A stretch of DNA of 64,000 bases, from NCBI GenBank assembly GCA_007258455.2, contig VDFB02252616.1, forward strand, positions 120,564,552 through 120,628,551. Reading direction: 5' to 3'. The DNA comes from Sequoia sempervirens (Eukaryota; Streptophyta; Pinopsida; Cupressales; Cupressaceae). Numbering within the stretch: the stretch's first letter is position 1; each line of letters starts with the position of its first letter. The position numbers were made by a program, and so were the translations under genes. Under the pieces are notes generated by a model. It ran no database searches. It saw only the letters and a list, made by a program, of their open reading frames with translations, and was not told the origin of the DNA. Shown here piece by piece: positions 46,493 through 58,840 of the stretch.

Positions 46493-46765
46493 TTATTTGA
46501 TTCCAACCCTAAGAGTTTTAAACTTGGCAGCCGGAACAATGGTGGTCAGCAATGATGCCATTCCTAGCAACGTGCACAGGGCAATGGACAATTGGAACTG
46601 AGAGTTTCTTGCTTGAGGGACGTTGTGCAAATCCATTCCACGGCCTACCCACTTCCTCCAATCTACAGCTGGCATATTTCTGCCATAGGTTGCCTGCCTT
46701 GAAGCTTCACAGAAATACACCCATTTCCCTTGCAGCTCAATGTGATCAAATGGGCGATATGAGCA
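46493..46765 (-). CDS. possible exon remnant, unrecognised
   Basis: A minus-strand frame open for about 90 codons reads FDHIELQGKWVYFCEASRQA, then AVDWRKWVGRGMD, and ends with a hydrophobic stretch (LSIALCTLLGMASLLTTIV). There is no start codon in a good context and the splice sites are only weak candidates. It could be an exon of the same minus-strand host gene as 25411-25751, or chance. I do not recognise it. Confidence 0.22.
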   Translation of the reverse strand, partial: CSYRPFDHIELQGKWVYFCEASRQATYGRNMPAVDWRKWVGRGMDLHNVPQARNSQFQLSIALCTLLGMASLLTTIVPAAKFKTLRVGIK

Positions 46766-47303
46766 GCAAAGGACGTGGTTTCAATTTGGGGGCTCGGGGC
46801 AGAAGGCAAAGGGAAGATTTTATATCTTTGTTTTTGTTTGCTGGAAAAATTAGCAGGAGAAGAAGGTTTGATAACATTTACAAGGAGTGGGGGCTGGCCT
46901 TACCACAGTAGGCCAACACTCTTGTGGCGCCATGGCTCTCCAAAGGTTGCAACGCCCAAGTGGGCGGTGACCCATTGGTCCGCCACTCGAGGGCTTTGGC
47001 CCAACATATAAAAGAAATATAATTACTATTGTTATTATTATTGTTTGAACCAGTTCCTCATTTAATAACAACCCTCTTTCAGCTATATTACTTTAAGTTC
47101 TAATTTACTCTTAGTTATGCATCAATAATAAAACTCTCTACTTTCATTAAAGCTCATCAGGGCTTGTATGTTTTGCTCTTCTGATACCATTGGAAAGGAG
47201 TTGCAGGACTCACCGTGCCACATTAACATTGAATGGGGAGGGAACATCTGATACAAGTTTGCAATATTTTATTTTATTTTGTTTTCAATAAACAAATTCA
47301 TTC

Positions 47304-47427
47304 GTGTGTGTGTGTGTGTGTATAATACAATAGAGAATACTGTATAGCCAGCAGCGAATTATAAAACAGAAAAATATATACCAATATACATTTAAATATA
47401 TATACGTGTGTGTGTGTGTGTGTGTGA
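47304..47427. repeat. two GT microsatellites
   Basis: (GT)n runs of about nine to ten units each occur at 47304-47321 and 47406-47426, separated by AT-rich sequence with TATATAC steps. Confidence 0.9.
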
Positions 47428-48851
47428 TTTTCTTATCATGAAAACGTATATAAAGTTATATATATTTACCTACATAAATATTGCCTCCAAGTAACTAAAT
47501 GACAGCGGTTTTGTAAGAGAACAGCATAGAACAATTTATTTTGTCTCGCATAAAACTTATAAACAGACCTTTATATCCAACACACATATCTACAACAGCA
47601 TTCACAGTTTAATTTACATTTCTCAACAAGCATTATAGCAGAATCCCCATTTTCAGTAAACCAATAAACAGTAATAACAACTTTATTTGCATCCCTCTAT
47701 TATTATTTTAAACAGCATCTATATATTTCATGGTAAGCTATAAAACAGAAAAAGCAGTTTTCTTTACACCCTTCAACAAACATTTTAAGCAGAACCTTTA
47801 TTTGTAGTAAGCCATAAGGAAACAACAAGAAGTATTCCTTACAATACCATTACAAGTGCTTGCACACACATCAATCAATACTTATCAAGAATCCAACAAG
47901 GGTGGTTTTACATTGCAATAACATTCACATTTTCAACATCATTTACAAGTCCTCACATGAAGTTGATTTCAATGATTCTCTTCAAGATGTACATTCACAC
48001 AGAAATGAATGTAGTCCCTCCAAAGTTGCAAGCTCTTCAACCCTCAGCCTACACAAAACAACCATGGTCTTCTATATGACCAATGGGAGCTCACCTCCCA
48101 ACCTTAGGACTGCAATGCAATCCACCCCCGAGCTAGAAGATCCAACCAATAACCCAAGTTCACAACACGACACAACATACAAATTCTTTAACTAACACAC
48201 ATGCGCATTCCAAAGTGTTGTGACCTAATTCACACATTGCCCCGTTACAAATGGGGACCCCCAGTAGTTTGCTTTTAGGGTTTGGCCTTTGCGTTACAAT
48301 TTCATAAGTCCTTTGATTTGAGAGTTTAGAGTTAGAGTTTTGAGAGTCATCTGAGCCAACTAAAGAATTCAAGCCCAAAACAGTGCATAGACATAGTCAA
48401 AGTGCCCAGAAGGTCCGGAGGACGAGGAACGCCATTACTTTCAGTCAATTCTGACACTTTCTACTTTTTAGGGATTCTGTTTTTTTGCTTTTTGCTTTTT
48501 CATTTTTGGCACTTTTGGACCAATCCGGGATTTACTATTTTTAGAAATTTTGCTTTTTGCTTTTTGCTTTTTTCTATTTTTAGTAGTTTCTATTTTTAGA
48601 AAGTGTCAGGGTCCCACAGGTCATGGAGTCAATGTTTTCATCTTCAGAATCACAGTTTTGCACCTCCAAAAGTGAAAAGCAAGAAAAAATCATGAAAAGC
48701 AAGGAAAAATCATGAAAAAAATCACATGGCTAGGGTTTTGTTCCAGATGATCCAGAAGAATGCATGAAATTCATCTAAGTGTCAGGGAAGAATGAGCTAT
48801 GTCCAAAGAACTTCAAGGTGTGCCCAAGGATGGAAATGCCAAACTCTTCAT

Positions 48852-49475
48852 GAAGTCTGCTTGGAAGGAAGAAAAATGGTAGAGCAATCACAAAGTCCGC
48901 CCGCTAATGAGAGAATAGCAAGACAACTCCAAAGCCCAAGCTATGTCAAACACTTCATGAAGTCCGCCCAACCTTTGGCAAGCATCAAGACAAGTCCGCC
49001 AGGGAATGGAAAGGCCAAGACAAAGTCCACCCCAAGCTTGAGAATGGATGGCAAACACATAAGGAAGTCCGCCCAACCTTGGCAAAGAGTCTCCAAAGTC
49101 CGCCCATCACTAAGGAAGGCATGGCAAGACAAGGATAAAGTCCGCCCAGCCAAGAGGAGTAAAGAAAATTCAAAAATTTGGTTAAGTATGGATACCTTGC
49201 CTAAATAATGATGCCTTGGGAGAGAAAATTTCATGAAATTGGCTAAGTATGGAGATGGTTAAGTGTCAAAGGATCGATGTCAAACATCTTAGGAACTCCG
49301 CCCAAGCACAAAGGCAAGATGGCAAAGAAGTTTCAAAGTCCGCCCACTTGAAGATAAGATGGCAGAGAGCTCATAAAGTCCGCCTAGAGGAGAGATGGAA
49401 GTTGAAATGTCATAGCCCTCATCAAGTCCGCCTAGAGAAGAAGTATCATGGCAAGAGGGACTCAAAGTCCGTCAT
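48852..49475. repeat. AAGTCCGCC motif array in unit B
   Basis: About thirteen copies of (A)AGTCCGCC(C/T)A are spaced 25-60 bp apart, many preceded by CATGAAG or CCAA and followed by ACCTTGGCAA or AAGAGGAG. It is the reverse complement of the GGCGGACTT array of unit C and related in place to the GGGCGCATTT array of unit A. Confidence 0.8.
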
Positions 49476-49856
49476 AGACAAAGAGAAAGTGGCAAACATG
49501 TCATGAAGCTAAGTGGGCCAAGAAAATGAAAAATCCATGGATAAATTAAAACTTCGCCATGATTAAAAAGTTGGAAAAAATGAAAAGGTTGGAAAATCAA
49601 AATTAACACTTAGAATATTTAATATTTTCCAACACTTAGAAAAAAATTTATTCAACACTTAGCCACAAAACAATCGAACTCAAAAGAAAATCCAAAGGAT
49701 TTTGGCTAAAGATGGCGCTTGGATAAAAAATAGAAACTTGTCTTGAAGAATTTTGATAAAGATTAAAACGCCATGGTGGATGAAATAAAGCAAGACCCGG
49801 TTTGACGAATCTCAAGAAAAAAACATGAATTTGCTAAAATAGTCAAACCTTTCAAC

Positions 49857-49864
49857 TTTATAAA
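49857..49864 (+). promoter_or_regulatory. TATA box upstream of the unit B ORF
   Basis: CTTTATAAAGAG is followed about 35 bases later by pyrimidine-rich TCATTCTTCTCC, a plausible start site. It lies about 490 bases before the ORF ATG and parallels the TATA box at 13445 in unit A. Confidence 0.42.
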
Positions 49865-49908
49865 GAGTTAGCCTGTCATTTTTAAATCATTCTTCTCCAA
49901 GATCAATG

Positions 49909-50348
49909 GTAAAGAAATTCTAATTCTCTCGAAGATTGTGAAAGATAATTTCTTGAAGGAAGATTTTTGGAGAGAAATTAAGTGATTTTTCGAAGTAGAG
50001 GACAGAGAATGAAGTAAATTTCTGAGTTGGAGAACTGAACTTACAAAAAATAGCTTGCTTTTTCGGAGACAAAGACAGAATTTTTAAAGTTTAAGACAGA
50101 ATTACCGTCAAAGAGTATAATTTTGAAGTTTATAATCCAAATTTGACAGAATTCTTTATTCTTCTTTGGTCTTATTCATATTCTCACGAAATTTTATGAA
50201 GTGATCAACTAAATTATGTTATTTTCAGTCTGATTTTTCACAGAATGTAATCTTTAACAAGCTGAAAGTCAGAATTTTCGAGAGAAAGGTCCAAGAAAAT
50301 CAAAATTAAAATCTTGAAATTAATATATTTTCTGTATGTTTCCTGCAG
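49909..50348 (+). other. putative intron in the 5' leader of the unit B ORF
   Basis: A donor CAATG|GTAAAG at 49909 and an acceptor TTTCCTGCAG|G at 50348 delimit about 440 AT-rich bases immediately before the ORF ATG (50353). Units A and C also have an acceptor directly before their ORF starts. No transcript evidence is available. Confidence 0.35.
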
Positions 50349-50352
50349 GTTG

Positions 50353-53300
50353 ATGACCACCCGAGGAGAACCTTCGAGAAAGGCACAGATGAAGTTCGCA
50401 AGCAAAGAACTACAACCAGAATCGAAAATCAATTCCAAGTAAAAAACAATCACAGACACTAACCTTGGACACGTAGATTTCAATGAATTCAAGAAAAGAA
50501 TGTATGGAAATGATGGATTCTTGCCGACACCAATTGCTCGCCGGATGATGAGGAAAGGTATTGTCCAGGCAGCCGGATTTGCACCAACTGTAGAATGTGC
50601 TGAATTAATGGTTGAGTGCGCCATTCACTACAATGCGCAAGAGAGGCAGATCATTGTGCCAAACGGGAGAATATTGGCTCATCTCGGAGAGTTGGCAATC
50701 CAAGAAGCATTTGGCATACCGAGCTATAACCGGACTTCATACAAGACCAAGGAAGATGTCAGAAAACTTGATGAAGACCAGTTTGAGCTATGTGCAACAA
50801 ATATTAATAAGTCATGGTTAGAGAAACCAAGGCCCTCGGTCAAGAAAATGCCAAAGAAGCTACTTCGCACAAACTTCAAGGAAGATTATGGGATATTATT
50901 TTGCTATTGAACAGAATAATGGGCAGCCACCAAGGTGCACCATTTGAGACATGGATGTACTACTTCATTGACGAAATCACCTTAGGCGTGAAAATGTTCA
51001 ACTGGTCCCAGATGATTAGTGACAATCTTCATGAGCAGTTGGTCAATTTGGAGAGGACAAAATCTTTTCACATGAGCTCTTACATTGTCTATCTACTGGC
51101 CAGAACCTACAGATATACAGGACTGATCTACAGAGGCATGGTAGGCAATGGTGAGAATGAATTTAAGTCATATGATCGTTATCCGCAGCTCCAGCTCCGT
51201 GAGAAGGCCCACTTCAGACAAGCGAATGATGCTTTCCTGATGTATATCACCAGAATACTACAAGGAGAAACTCACCAAAGGCTTACTCATGAGGCTAAAA
51301 TCTTGATCAACAAATATGGATCCTGGTTTATCCAGTTTTCGAGATTCACATACATAAGGATTCAGGGATTCACCGGAAGTCCTTACCGACTTCCAATTTA
51401 CCCTACCAATAGGATGATCTTGCTAGAGGTCCTTAGGCAATTGGAGACATACTAAAACATCCAAAGGCCAAAGCAAAAGGCAGCTATCACTTTCCCATTC
51501 TTCATTGGAAACATGCTAGAGTCTTGTTCGTCAGCACAAGCAGTTGAAAGTGCCAGGCTGGAGATGCATTGGTATCCATTTACAACTTATCGGTCAAAGG
51601 CCAACTTTGACCCTCATAACCACATTGGGACCGTGGATGGGAAGAAATATAAACACAAAGTAGACTTGGAGGATTTCTGGGCAAATGCTACAGATGAATA
51701 TGACATCAAGAAAAGATTATGGTCCAGATTGTAGGTGAACTTGATCAGAATGACCGAACTTTTCCAAGTGCTTGATCAACTGGAATATGATGGAGAGTAT
51801 GTCCAACCGCATTATGATGAGAATTGGCCTCTTCCTCCAGTAAGATGGTAGGAACCAGAACTAGCGGATTTGACCACCTTGATGAGACCGGTTATAAAAT
51901 ATTCTCAGTGGTGGGTTGACCAGCAAGTCCAAGAGTTAAGGCAAAAAAGAGTGACCCTCACGTATGACTTACTGGGCGAGGTGGAATCATATTCCTCAAA
52001 TGCGAGGGCAACTCACAGTGTTGAATTGATTGAAATTGCCAACTCCAAGAAAAGGAAGGAGGCAATTGATGACTCTACCAGGTCAAAGGGGAAGACACCT
52101 ATAAATGAGGAACCTGTTCAGAAGAGACAGAGGATGGAACCATCTCATTCTCCTAAATCCAGGAATATTGACGAGATAGTAGCCATTGTAGATGAGTCAT
52201 TGGCCGACATGAGGATTCCTTCTCCAATTCATGAGAAGAATATTGAATCAATCCATCTAGATGATGATGAGCCTCCATCTCCTACAGGCACAAAGAAATT
52301 CGAATCAGAGAATGATTTCCGCTCTTAGAGGAGTCTTGGATATTCCATGCGAAGAAAATACTCAGGAAGAGGACGGCATTGAATAGCCTACAATTCCTGA
52401 CTGGCTAAAGGAAAGATTGAAAATAAAAGTACCAGTTAACATTCAAAAGGAAGATGACACGGCAGATTTCTTGGCTGGGTTAGAAAATGTCACTGCAAAG
52501 AAGCCCGCCAAGAAATTTTCTACAATCCGGAGGGATGAAGCCAGCTGCAGTTCAGTGCAAATTGTCGTGCCAACAGTAGATAAGTCACGAGAGGTTATTG
52601 CTCCCCATGAGTATGCCATCACCACTGTTGACTTGGGTCCAACGACGAAAGGCCAAGAGGTTGAAGACCTAGACAACTCAGTCACTAGCATCAAGGCAAG
52701 GCTGGAAAAGGAAGTGGCAAAGAAGAGAGTATAAAAAGGAGATTGAATGCCTAAAAGAGTACATCCGACACTTGACTAAACCTCTCAATCAGGGCAACGC
52801 AATAGCTCCTCCACTTTTGAACTCCTCAAAAGAAGCGGCCAAGGACTTTGAAGAAGAGATGGTCACGGCTAAAGAAACTAAGGAGTGGATGGTGGGTAAG
52901 AGCGAGGAAGTGACTACATTTCTGGAGAGATTGACACTGGCTTATGGACAAACTTCCTCACTGCTTTCCAGACTTGCTGTTGTAACAGAAGCTTGGGACA
53001 ACCTCCAAGATGTTCAGGATAGAATCCTTCCATGCGTTAGAGTGTTGAAGGGAATTCCAAAACAGGAGTTGATTGATGGGAAGATAATTGCAGCAGGCGC
53101 CGCCTATGACTTCCACAGTTGGTATTCGGCATTGACAGCACGAAGTGAGGTCTTGGAAAGAGTAAAGTCTGATGGAGCCAAAGTTGAAGAGCAGATTAAA
53201 GAGGTTCAGAATAAGATTTTCCTCATAACTGCGGACGTACTTGAGAAGGAGATCATCCGGGAGAATGACATGCAGCTAGAAAATTGAGCTCAGGAAATCT

Positions 53301-55060
53301 TCTCCACAATCACTGGACCGGTCCTAAGGCAGAATTTGACTAAGGTGGTGAACTTCTTGTCTATCTGAGATGCCTTCCTAAAACAGGAATTGGAATGGGA
53401 AAATACTTTTGCCGAATGTGCTGAGGAGTTGGACGGTGATAGGAAGGGGTTAGAGGAATCACTCACTGATTCCTACTTTGGGTCTTCCTTGCAAGACCTC
53501 CTTGGTGTCTTACTTCACCACCTTAACCTATAGGACCTTCTTCTTGGTTAGGTTCCCCTGGTTCTCCTTGCCAACCCCACTACCATCACAAATTCTTTCT
53601 ACCAAGTCAAATCTTGGTGCAAACTTACAACTCTCTCCTTAGCCCTTAATCCACACTAAAAACTACAATACCTCCAAAGCTTGAATTTTGATTTGCAGGG
53701 GTGTGGAGGTGTTTCTATTCATTGAAATTCATCCAATTTTGGTTCTTTAGGGTCCCCCTATCTCCATGTCTTGGTCGCTTTCACCAAACCCCCATTTAGG
53801 CCTTAGAAGGCTACTAGCCCTAGGAGCCCCAATTAGGTCTCCTTCTCCGAGAAAACTGGTTATTGCTCAAAACTTTCCAAAGAACACCTCATTCTTTCTT
53901 TGAGGTTCTTGGTTCAAATGATCACCTCTCAAAGATTTTTGAGGTCTTGGGTCTTTTTCTGCCGTACAAAGCCTCAACTTGAAAATGGGCATAAACTAGG
54001 GTTTTTAAGCCATTTTCTGGTTGCTTCCAAACTGTCAAGTCTTTCACCGACCAAATGAGTTAATGGAGTTTCCTCCTGATCACCAGAACTTGGCAAGACT
54101 CCCACCTGCCTTCTCCAAAAGGAAATTTACTAAGAACTTGTCACCCCTGCAAGTTATGTGCTCTGCACTTCTTGTCTTCCCTAGCCGGACTCTTCCTGGC
54201 TGGCCTAGAGCAAGACTTTTCCAACAGCTCCTGTGCTCACACAAACCTTAAATCCTACCATATTTACACACATGGAGTCTAGTCACTATTCCCAAAGGGC
54301 CATACAATTTGTACGGTGGGAAAGTGAACTAAATCTCCATTTCCTCAAAACTGTCTGGTTCAGACCAGCAACAGCAAGAAAACAAAACTATTTACAACAA
54401 TGCTTGAAATTGAATTGAAAACCTATCTAAATGCCACACAAAGCTTGAAAAGCTACCACACTACATACTACACAAATTACAGTGCTAAGTTTAATCCATT
54501 AAAGCTCACTTCAAAGCAAAAATCAGAAAAATTCACTCAAACACACTGTTTTCTTCAACTCACAAACTTCAAAGCGATACAAAAAGTTTTTCCAACCCTA
54601 CTCCACTGCCAAGGCACTCCTTAAATAGGGTTCCTCAATCAGTTATGCTCCCTTGGGCTCTTCTTGGCCGTATGAAGCTCTAATTGAGCATTATTGCCAA
54701 AATTGAAAAGCATTTCCTAAGAATCCCAAAAAAGTCAAAACCTTACAAGCTAAACCCTTAGGCCTAATCATTGGTCAACATGACCTTCATCAGATGATCA
54801 ACATCCAATCCAAAATGCCATGAAGGCTTACATCAAAATAAACTAAGATTTATTGCCTAGTGTAACTGCCTAGTGTTTCCTAGGTGCTCCTGCACCAGAC
54901 GGGTTGGAATTCAAAGTAAACATGCTGCTGCAGGTCACGATGGAAGAGGTCATCTCGATCGTGTCCAGGTTCATTGAACACACTGCTGCCCGAGAGGGTA
55001 GAGAATCAAGATGCACTTCCTTGAAAATAGCTCCAGGCGCCACTTGTCTTTCATGCAATT
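50353..55060 (+). pseudogene. LTR-unit ORF, copy B (unrecognised about 1,000-residue protein)
   Basis: It is homologous block by block to copy A. It starts MTTRGEPSRKAQMKF, then TDTNLGHVDFNEFKKRMYG, IQEAFGIPSYNR, FNWSQMISDNLHEQL and FHMSSYIVYLLARTYRYTGL, then YGSWFIQFSRFTYIRIQGF. A charged linker (about 51.9-52.5 kb) leads to a helical part: YEYAITTVDLGPTTKGQ-like, RVLKGIPKQELIDGKIIAA, ARSEVLERVKSDGAKVEEQI. The end, VTMEEVISIVSRFIEHTA, lies beyond an insertion at about 53470-54880. Internal stops occur near 50440, 51453, 51732, 51849 and 52384, with frameshifts near 50890, 52325 and 52725. The function is unknown. A capsid-like or mobile-element accessory role would fit but is not shown. Confidence 0.75.
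53470..54880. mobile_element. insertion of unknown type in the unit B ORF
   Basis: Homology to copy A's C-terminal part stops after LDGDRKGLEES (about 53465) and resumes at GAPAPDGLEFKVNMLL / MEEVISIVSRF (about 54880). The 1.4 kb between has pyrimidine-rich flanks, no recognised coding and no target duplication I could define. It could be an LTR, a MITE-like element or replacement sequence. Boundaries are good to about 20 bp. Confidence 0.4.
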
Positions 55061-55162
55061 GATGTTAATGTTATTTTAGGAAACCCTAATTAGGGTTGAT
55101 ATGTCTTGATCTCGGCCGTTAATTTGTTTTGATCTCGGCCTTTCATTTATTCTCAAAAACTC

Positions 55163-55170
55163 TATATAAA
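55163..55170 (+). promoter_or_regulatory. TATA box near the 3' end of unit B
   Basis: CTCTATATAAACTC is followed about 25-30 bases later by CTCTCTCATTTTC, with GATAATAAAAGTTC (polyadenylation-like AATAAA) at about 55236. It lies about 815 bp before the unit's 3' end, like the site at 9383 in unit A. This arrangement fits U3/R/U5 of an LTR and places the ORF in U3. Confidence 0.5.
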
Positions 55171-55980
55171 CTCTTACTCTCTCATTTTCATTTGGTGAAG
55201 AGAGTTTATGAAATTGTTGCGTATAGCTACTTTGGATAATAAAAGTTCTTATGCATGATTTGCATTGAATCCTTTTTATTGTCAAGTGGTAGCAAGGTTA
55301 CATATCTCCTTCAACAATAGATTAGAATTAGAATAGAATTTGATTTGAATGCATGTTAGATGAATGCAAGATTTGATAGTATTGATTTATGGTGAAACTT
55401 AGCTCATACTTTCTTTGAATAGATGATTTTTATTCAATGCGTAAAGTTAGCCTGAGCTCATAGTTGTGGATGTTTAACTTCTGTCAGGATGAGTATTGTT
55501 CGATTTGATGGTAATGGTTCACAACATGAAAATCATAAGCACACCCCTTGAAGATTGCACCCACTTTGTGTAGTTGTTCCAACGAGGCGAAGCAAAGCGT
55601 GGTTATTAGTTTCACCTAATCTCTACCGTCTCTTGAATTCCTAGGAGTAGCATAGAGCTTCTAAATCCTCATCCTTTTGCACTTTTTTTTTTGAAAATCC
55701 AAAACCAAAACAAACAAACAAAAAAGAGGGCATTATTGTCAAATTAGTCTAAGTCCTAGCTTGTAAGAGATTTGTTAACATAAGTCCCTTTGTGTATTAC
55801 CAGCATATCACAATGCCCATTGAGTTTATCCACACGTCAAGACCTGACAAAAGAAACCTTGGAATCGCCATATGATCTTCTCGCAATCTTAGCATATGCG
55901 GTGGTTTTTCAAGAGAGGATAAAGTGTCTTTGGACCTTTTATTCTAAAGTATTCGGTGGATGATAAAACGTACACCAACA

Positions 55981-57522
55981 CGAAGGACCCAAAAACAACA
56001 CCACACAAGAATCATTACCTAATTCTTTTAAGCGGGAGAGAAGTGGACATCACTCAACAATGGGGGAGATAAACTAGGAATACTCAAATTCATATATACA
56101 AATCTTCCATTCATTTCCTTCTCTCTTATCTCTCCAAAAATACAATAAATGGGTACTCATACCCAAACTCCCCATTTCAAAAGATGCAGTTCCTCCTCCC
56201 TCTCAACTCAACACATGGCTTGTTTCCCCATAAGGGAGACACAACTCAAACACTCCCTTTCCCAAAACATGAACAAAAAACAACACGAGAACTTACCCAA
56301 AACTAACATATACACACAAACCATACAATCGCAATACTAACATCAAATGAAAAGCTTACAAGTGCTTGGATCCCACCTCTCCCAAGCTTCCAAAGTTGAC
56401 GGAGATTGATCTAAGTGTTGGAGCTCTTCCAATCCTTCTCCAATCTCCTCCCTTTCACAAGACACTCCACTCCCTTCCCAAAAGTTGCAAATAAAAATAA
56501 CTTAGACCCCTAATTGAAACTCAAGAGAGGGTATAAGTAATCGTGCCATGTTATCTCCTCTCTCCCAATGGCAGGATGACACATTGAATCCATTCCTTTC
56601 CTTCCTCCAATTCCAAGGAGATGTGACCTTCATTAAAGCACCCACATGGGTGAGAGAGGAGCATTCATGAACATTTCATCTCTCATCTTCCTTCAAGTCT
56701 TCCTCATAAATGCGAGTGTTGGAAAGCCTCAAAAAGGACTTGGAAATTGAGTTGCAAGTTAAGAGGGGTTACAACAAGTCAAAAACTCATAAATTTCACT
56801 TTAAAAGCTCCCCATCCCTATAGGTTAGACCTAGGAAAGTTTTGACACATGGTAAGAGGTGACAAGACTCATTTCAAGCCCCTTAAATGCCCTTATAGGA
56901 CCAAATTCGAAATTGACACTTAGGATGACAACTCACCCTTCCTCACCATCCTAGGACACTTAAGGATTTAAAAAATTACAATAAACATCACAACACAACA
57001 TATTAACATATAGGGACATTAGTCTCTACATATAGACTAATATCGACTTTACAGGTTTCACAAAATAGGGTTTACTAATGGATCTTCAAATCCATTGGCT
57101 ATGGATAACCTGCACACTCAATTCACACACTAATAGTCCAATACATACGTATATATATATAGCCGATGCAACATCACTTAAATTGCATAAACAAAATAAG
57201 CATGCACGAGCGATTGTAATCCCATACTTCACCTTAGTATCAATTAGGGTATCACAATATCCAAATGATAATCAATACAATACTCATAAACACAACTAGA
57301 CATTAAATCCATCCATGATCACTATTCATATTTATAATTAAACATTAAATCTATAAATGATATTCGTAATCCATCTCACCCTAGAATTAACATAAATTTC
57401 AGCATTTTTATTTAAATCATATCTAACCATATTAATTAGTTAACCATCGATCATGAATCATCACAGAAGCAATAATTAAAAATACTACAAAAAATCTAAT
57501 CATCATCCATGTCCAAAATATC
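55981..57522. other. AT-rich sequence between unit B and the 4-kb LTR
   Basis: No coding frame was supported. It may be the outer part of the chromodomain gypsy 3' LTR that starts near 61675 and was split by the insertion at 57523. No terminal TG could be assigned. Confidence 0.3.
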
Positions 57523-58578
57523 TGTAACGCCCCGCCACGCAACCCTAAGGGAAGTTGCAATTTACTACACAAACGAACTAATTTTTTTTTTTGAAAAAGA
57601 ACAATTAACATGCAAGTTCACTAACCAATTGCCAACAACCCCTAAGGTTACGAGACTGGGTTACTTAAACCCAAACAAGAAACATGAGTTAACCAATAAC
57701 ATTTAATTACTTAACAATTAAGTTCACATACATTCCATACATAATAATTTACATTGAAGAATATGAGATACCACTCGATTCCAATAACAATTAATTACAA
57801 TAAGATTACAATGCTCATTCCCCGAATGAGATAAATCCAATCATTATGATTACATAATACAAATTCCACCTCGATAACCATGAGGGTAATAAATACAATA
57901 AACAACTGAAAGGATAAAGCATAACATGAAACTGGATCCCACGAGCTCTCCAACTGGAAATCTCGTCCACACGAACAAGAAGAAAACCAACGGATTAAGG
58001 TGCACGTTCCACCCAACCGTGTGATACCCAAAGGCTCACCCCCCGTGCTAGGAGATAGTAACCAGGAATCCAACACAAGACCATCTACCACTAGACACAG
58101 GCAAAAAGCATAACTGAACTGAAACCTCAACAATCACAATATCACTTAACACAAGGTTACAATGCTTCCAGAGAACAAGGATCATTTACGCAGTACAACA
58201 AACTGACTTCTAGTTGACATAGAGAGAGTGTCACACGACAATTGTTATGAGTTACCCTGGCTCAATTGTCTAAGGCAACCGAACCCACATCTTGGGCTAT
58301 CCAGGCTCAACTCTACCAGCCGCCGGACCCTCATACCAACTGCGCTTCACGTCTCATCTCAAACCTTAAAAGCAAATGAGCTATGAAAGAGGCATTAATT
58401 ATCTTAATTAGTCTGAGAGTTTTTTCATTAATTCTTTTTAAGTTATTACTTACTTAAACCCTAAGTGAATTACCCTGGCACCCCTCTGTGTGTCGGACCC
58501 CCACATAGAGCCACTCTCCTATCGACAACACACACGATACAAAACCACAATCTAATGGGTAAACTAGATAATACGACC

Positions 58579-58840
58579 TCTCCAATCCAAGGAGGCAACA
58601 GACAAGGAAACTCGCTCCAAACACTGGAGGCAACAAAGGTCAAAACCCTCTCCAAACACTGGAGGCAACAAGGTCAAAACCCTCTCCAAACATTGGAGGC
58701 AACGAGGTCAAAACCCTCTCCAACCATTGGAGGAGACCAAAATACAAAGCCCACTCCTTCCAAGGGAGGCACAAACCACAAAACCCTCTCCTAATTCCAA
58801 GAAGGCACAACCCAACCCCGTTTGCGGAAGCCAGGTACAA
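58579..58840. repeat. 34-35-bp tandem repeat in the 4-kb LTR
   Basis: CTCCAA(A/T)CA(C/T)TGGAGGCAAC starts at 58579, 58615, 58650, 58684 and 58718, with GGTCAAAACC spacers, and decays into CTCCTTCCAAGGGAGGC-like units. Each unit contains a CCAA...TTGG/GGAGG imperfect hairpin. Confidence 0.8.

Larger units (their letters stand above)
44706..48215. other. AT-rich, mostly unrecognised sequence right of the gypsy element
   Basis: 44706-44960 has G/C-rich GGGGATGC and GGGGACGC repeats that continue the target sequence at 26.3-27.06 kb. The remainder has no recognised transposon domain. A GCTCTTCTGATACCATTGG at 47177-47195 resembles an inverted copia primer site but lacks convincing LTR or gag partners. 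Two GT microsatellites and an exon-like frame are listed separately. Confidence 0.3.
48216..55980 (+). mobile_element. unit B: giant solo-LTR-like element encoding a large ORF
   Basis: This 7,765-bp plus-strand unit begins TGTTGTGACCTAATTCACAC and ends GTACACCAACA. It is flanked by CAAAG (48211-48215) and CGAAG (55981-55985), a duplication with one mismatch. Order is a CTATTTTTAG-type repeat zone, an AAGTCCGCC array, TATA (49857), donor and acceptor, the ORF from 50353, a second TATA (55163), an AATAAA near 55239, and the end. Its terminal sequences match units A and C, and the ORF matches A. No second copy of either end is present, so it is read as a solo LTR with a gene in U3. A later insertion (about 53470-54880) splits the ORF. 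Confidence 0.68.

Noticed and set aside
47177..47196. Inverted copia primer-site-like GCTCTTCTGATACCATTGG
   Set aside because: The core match is good, but no LTR with matching ends to the right and no gag to the left were found. Kept only as a note in the region entry.
47860..48195. 111-residue plus-strand ORF left of unit B
   Set aside because: No motif, biased Ser/Asn/His composition and no gene-like context.
50353..53290. Copy B as a host gene captured by chance
   Set aside because: A homologous ORF lies at the equivalent place between matching ends in unit A, and its start is kept in unit C, so it is part of the repeat family.
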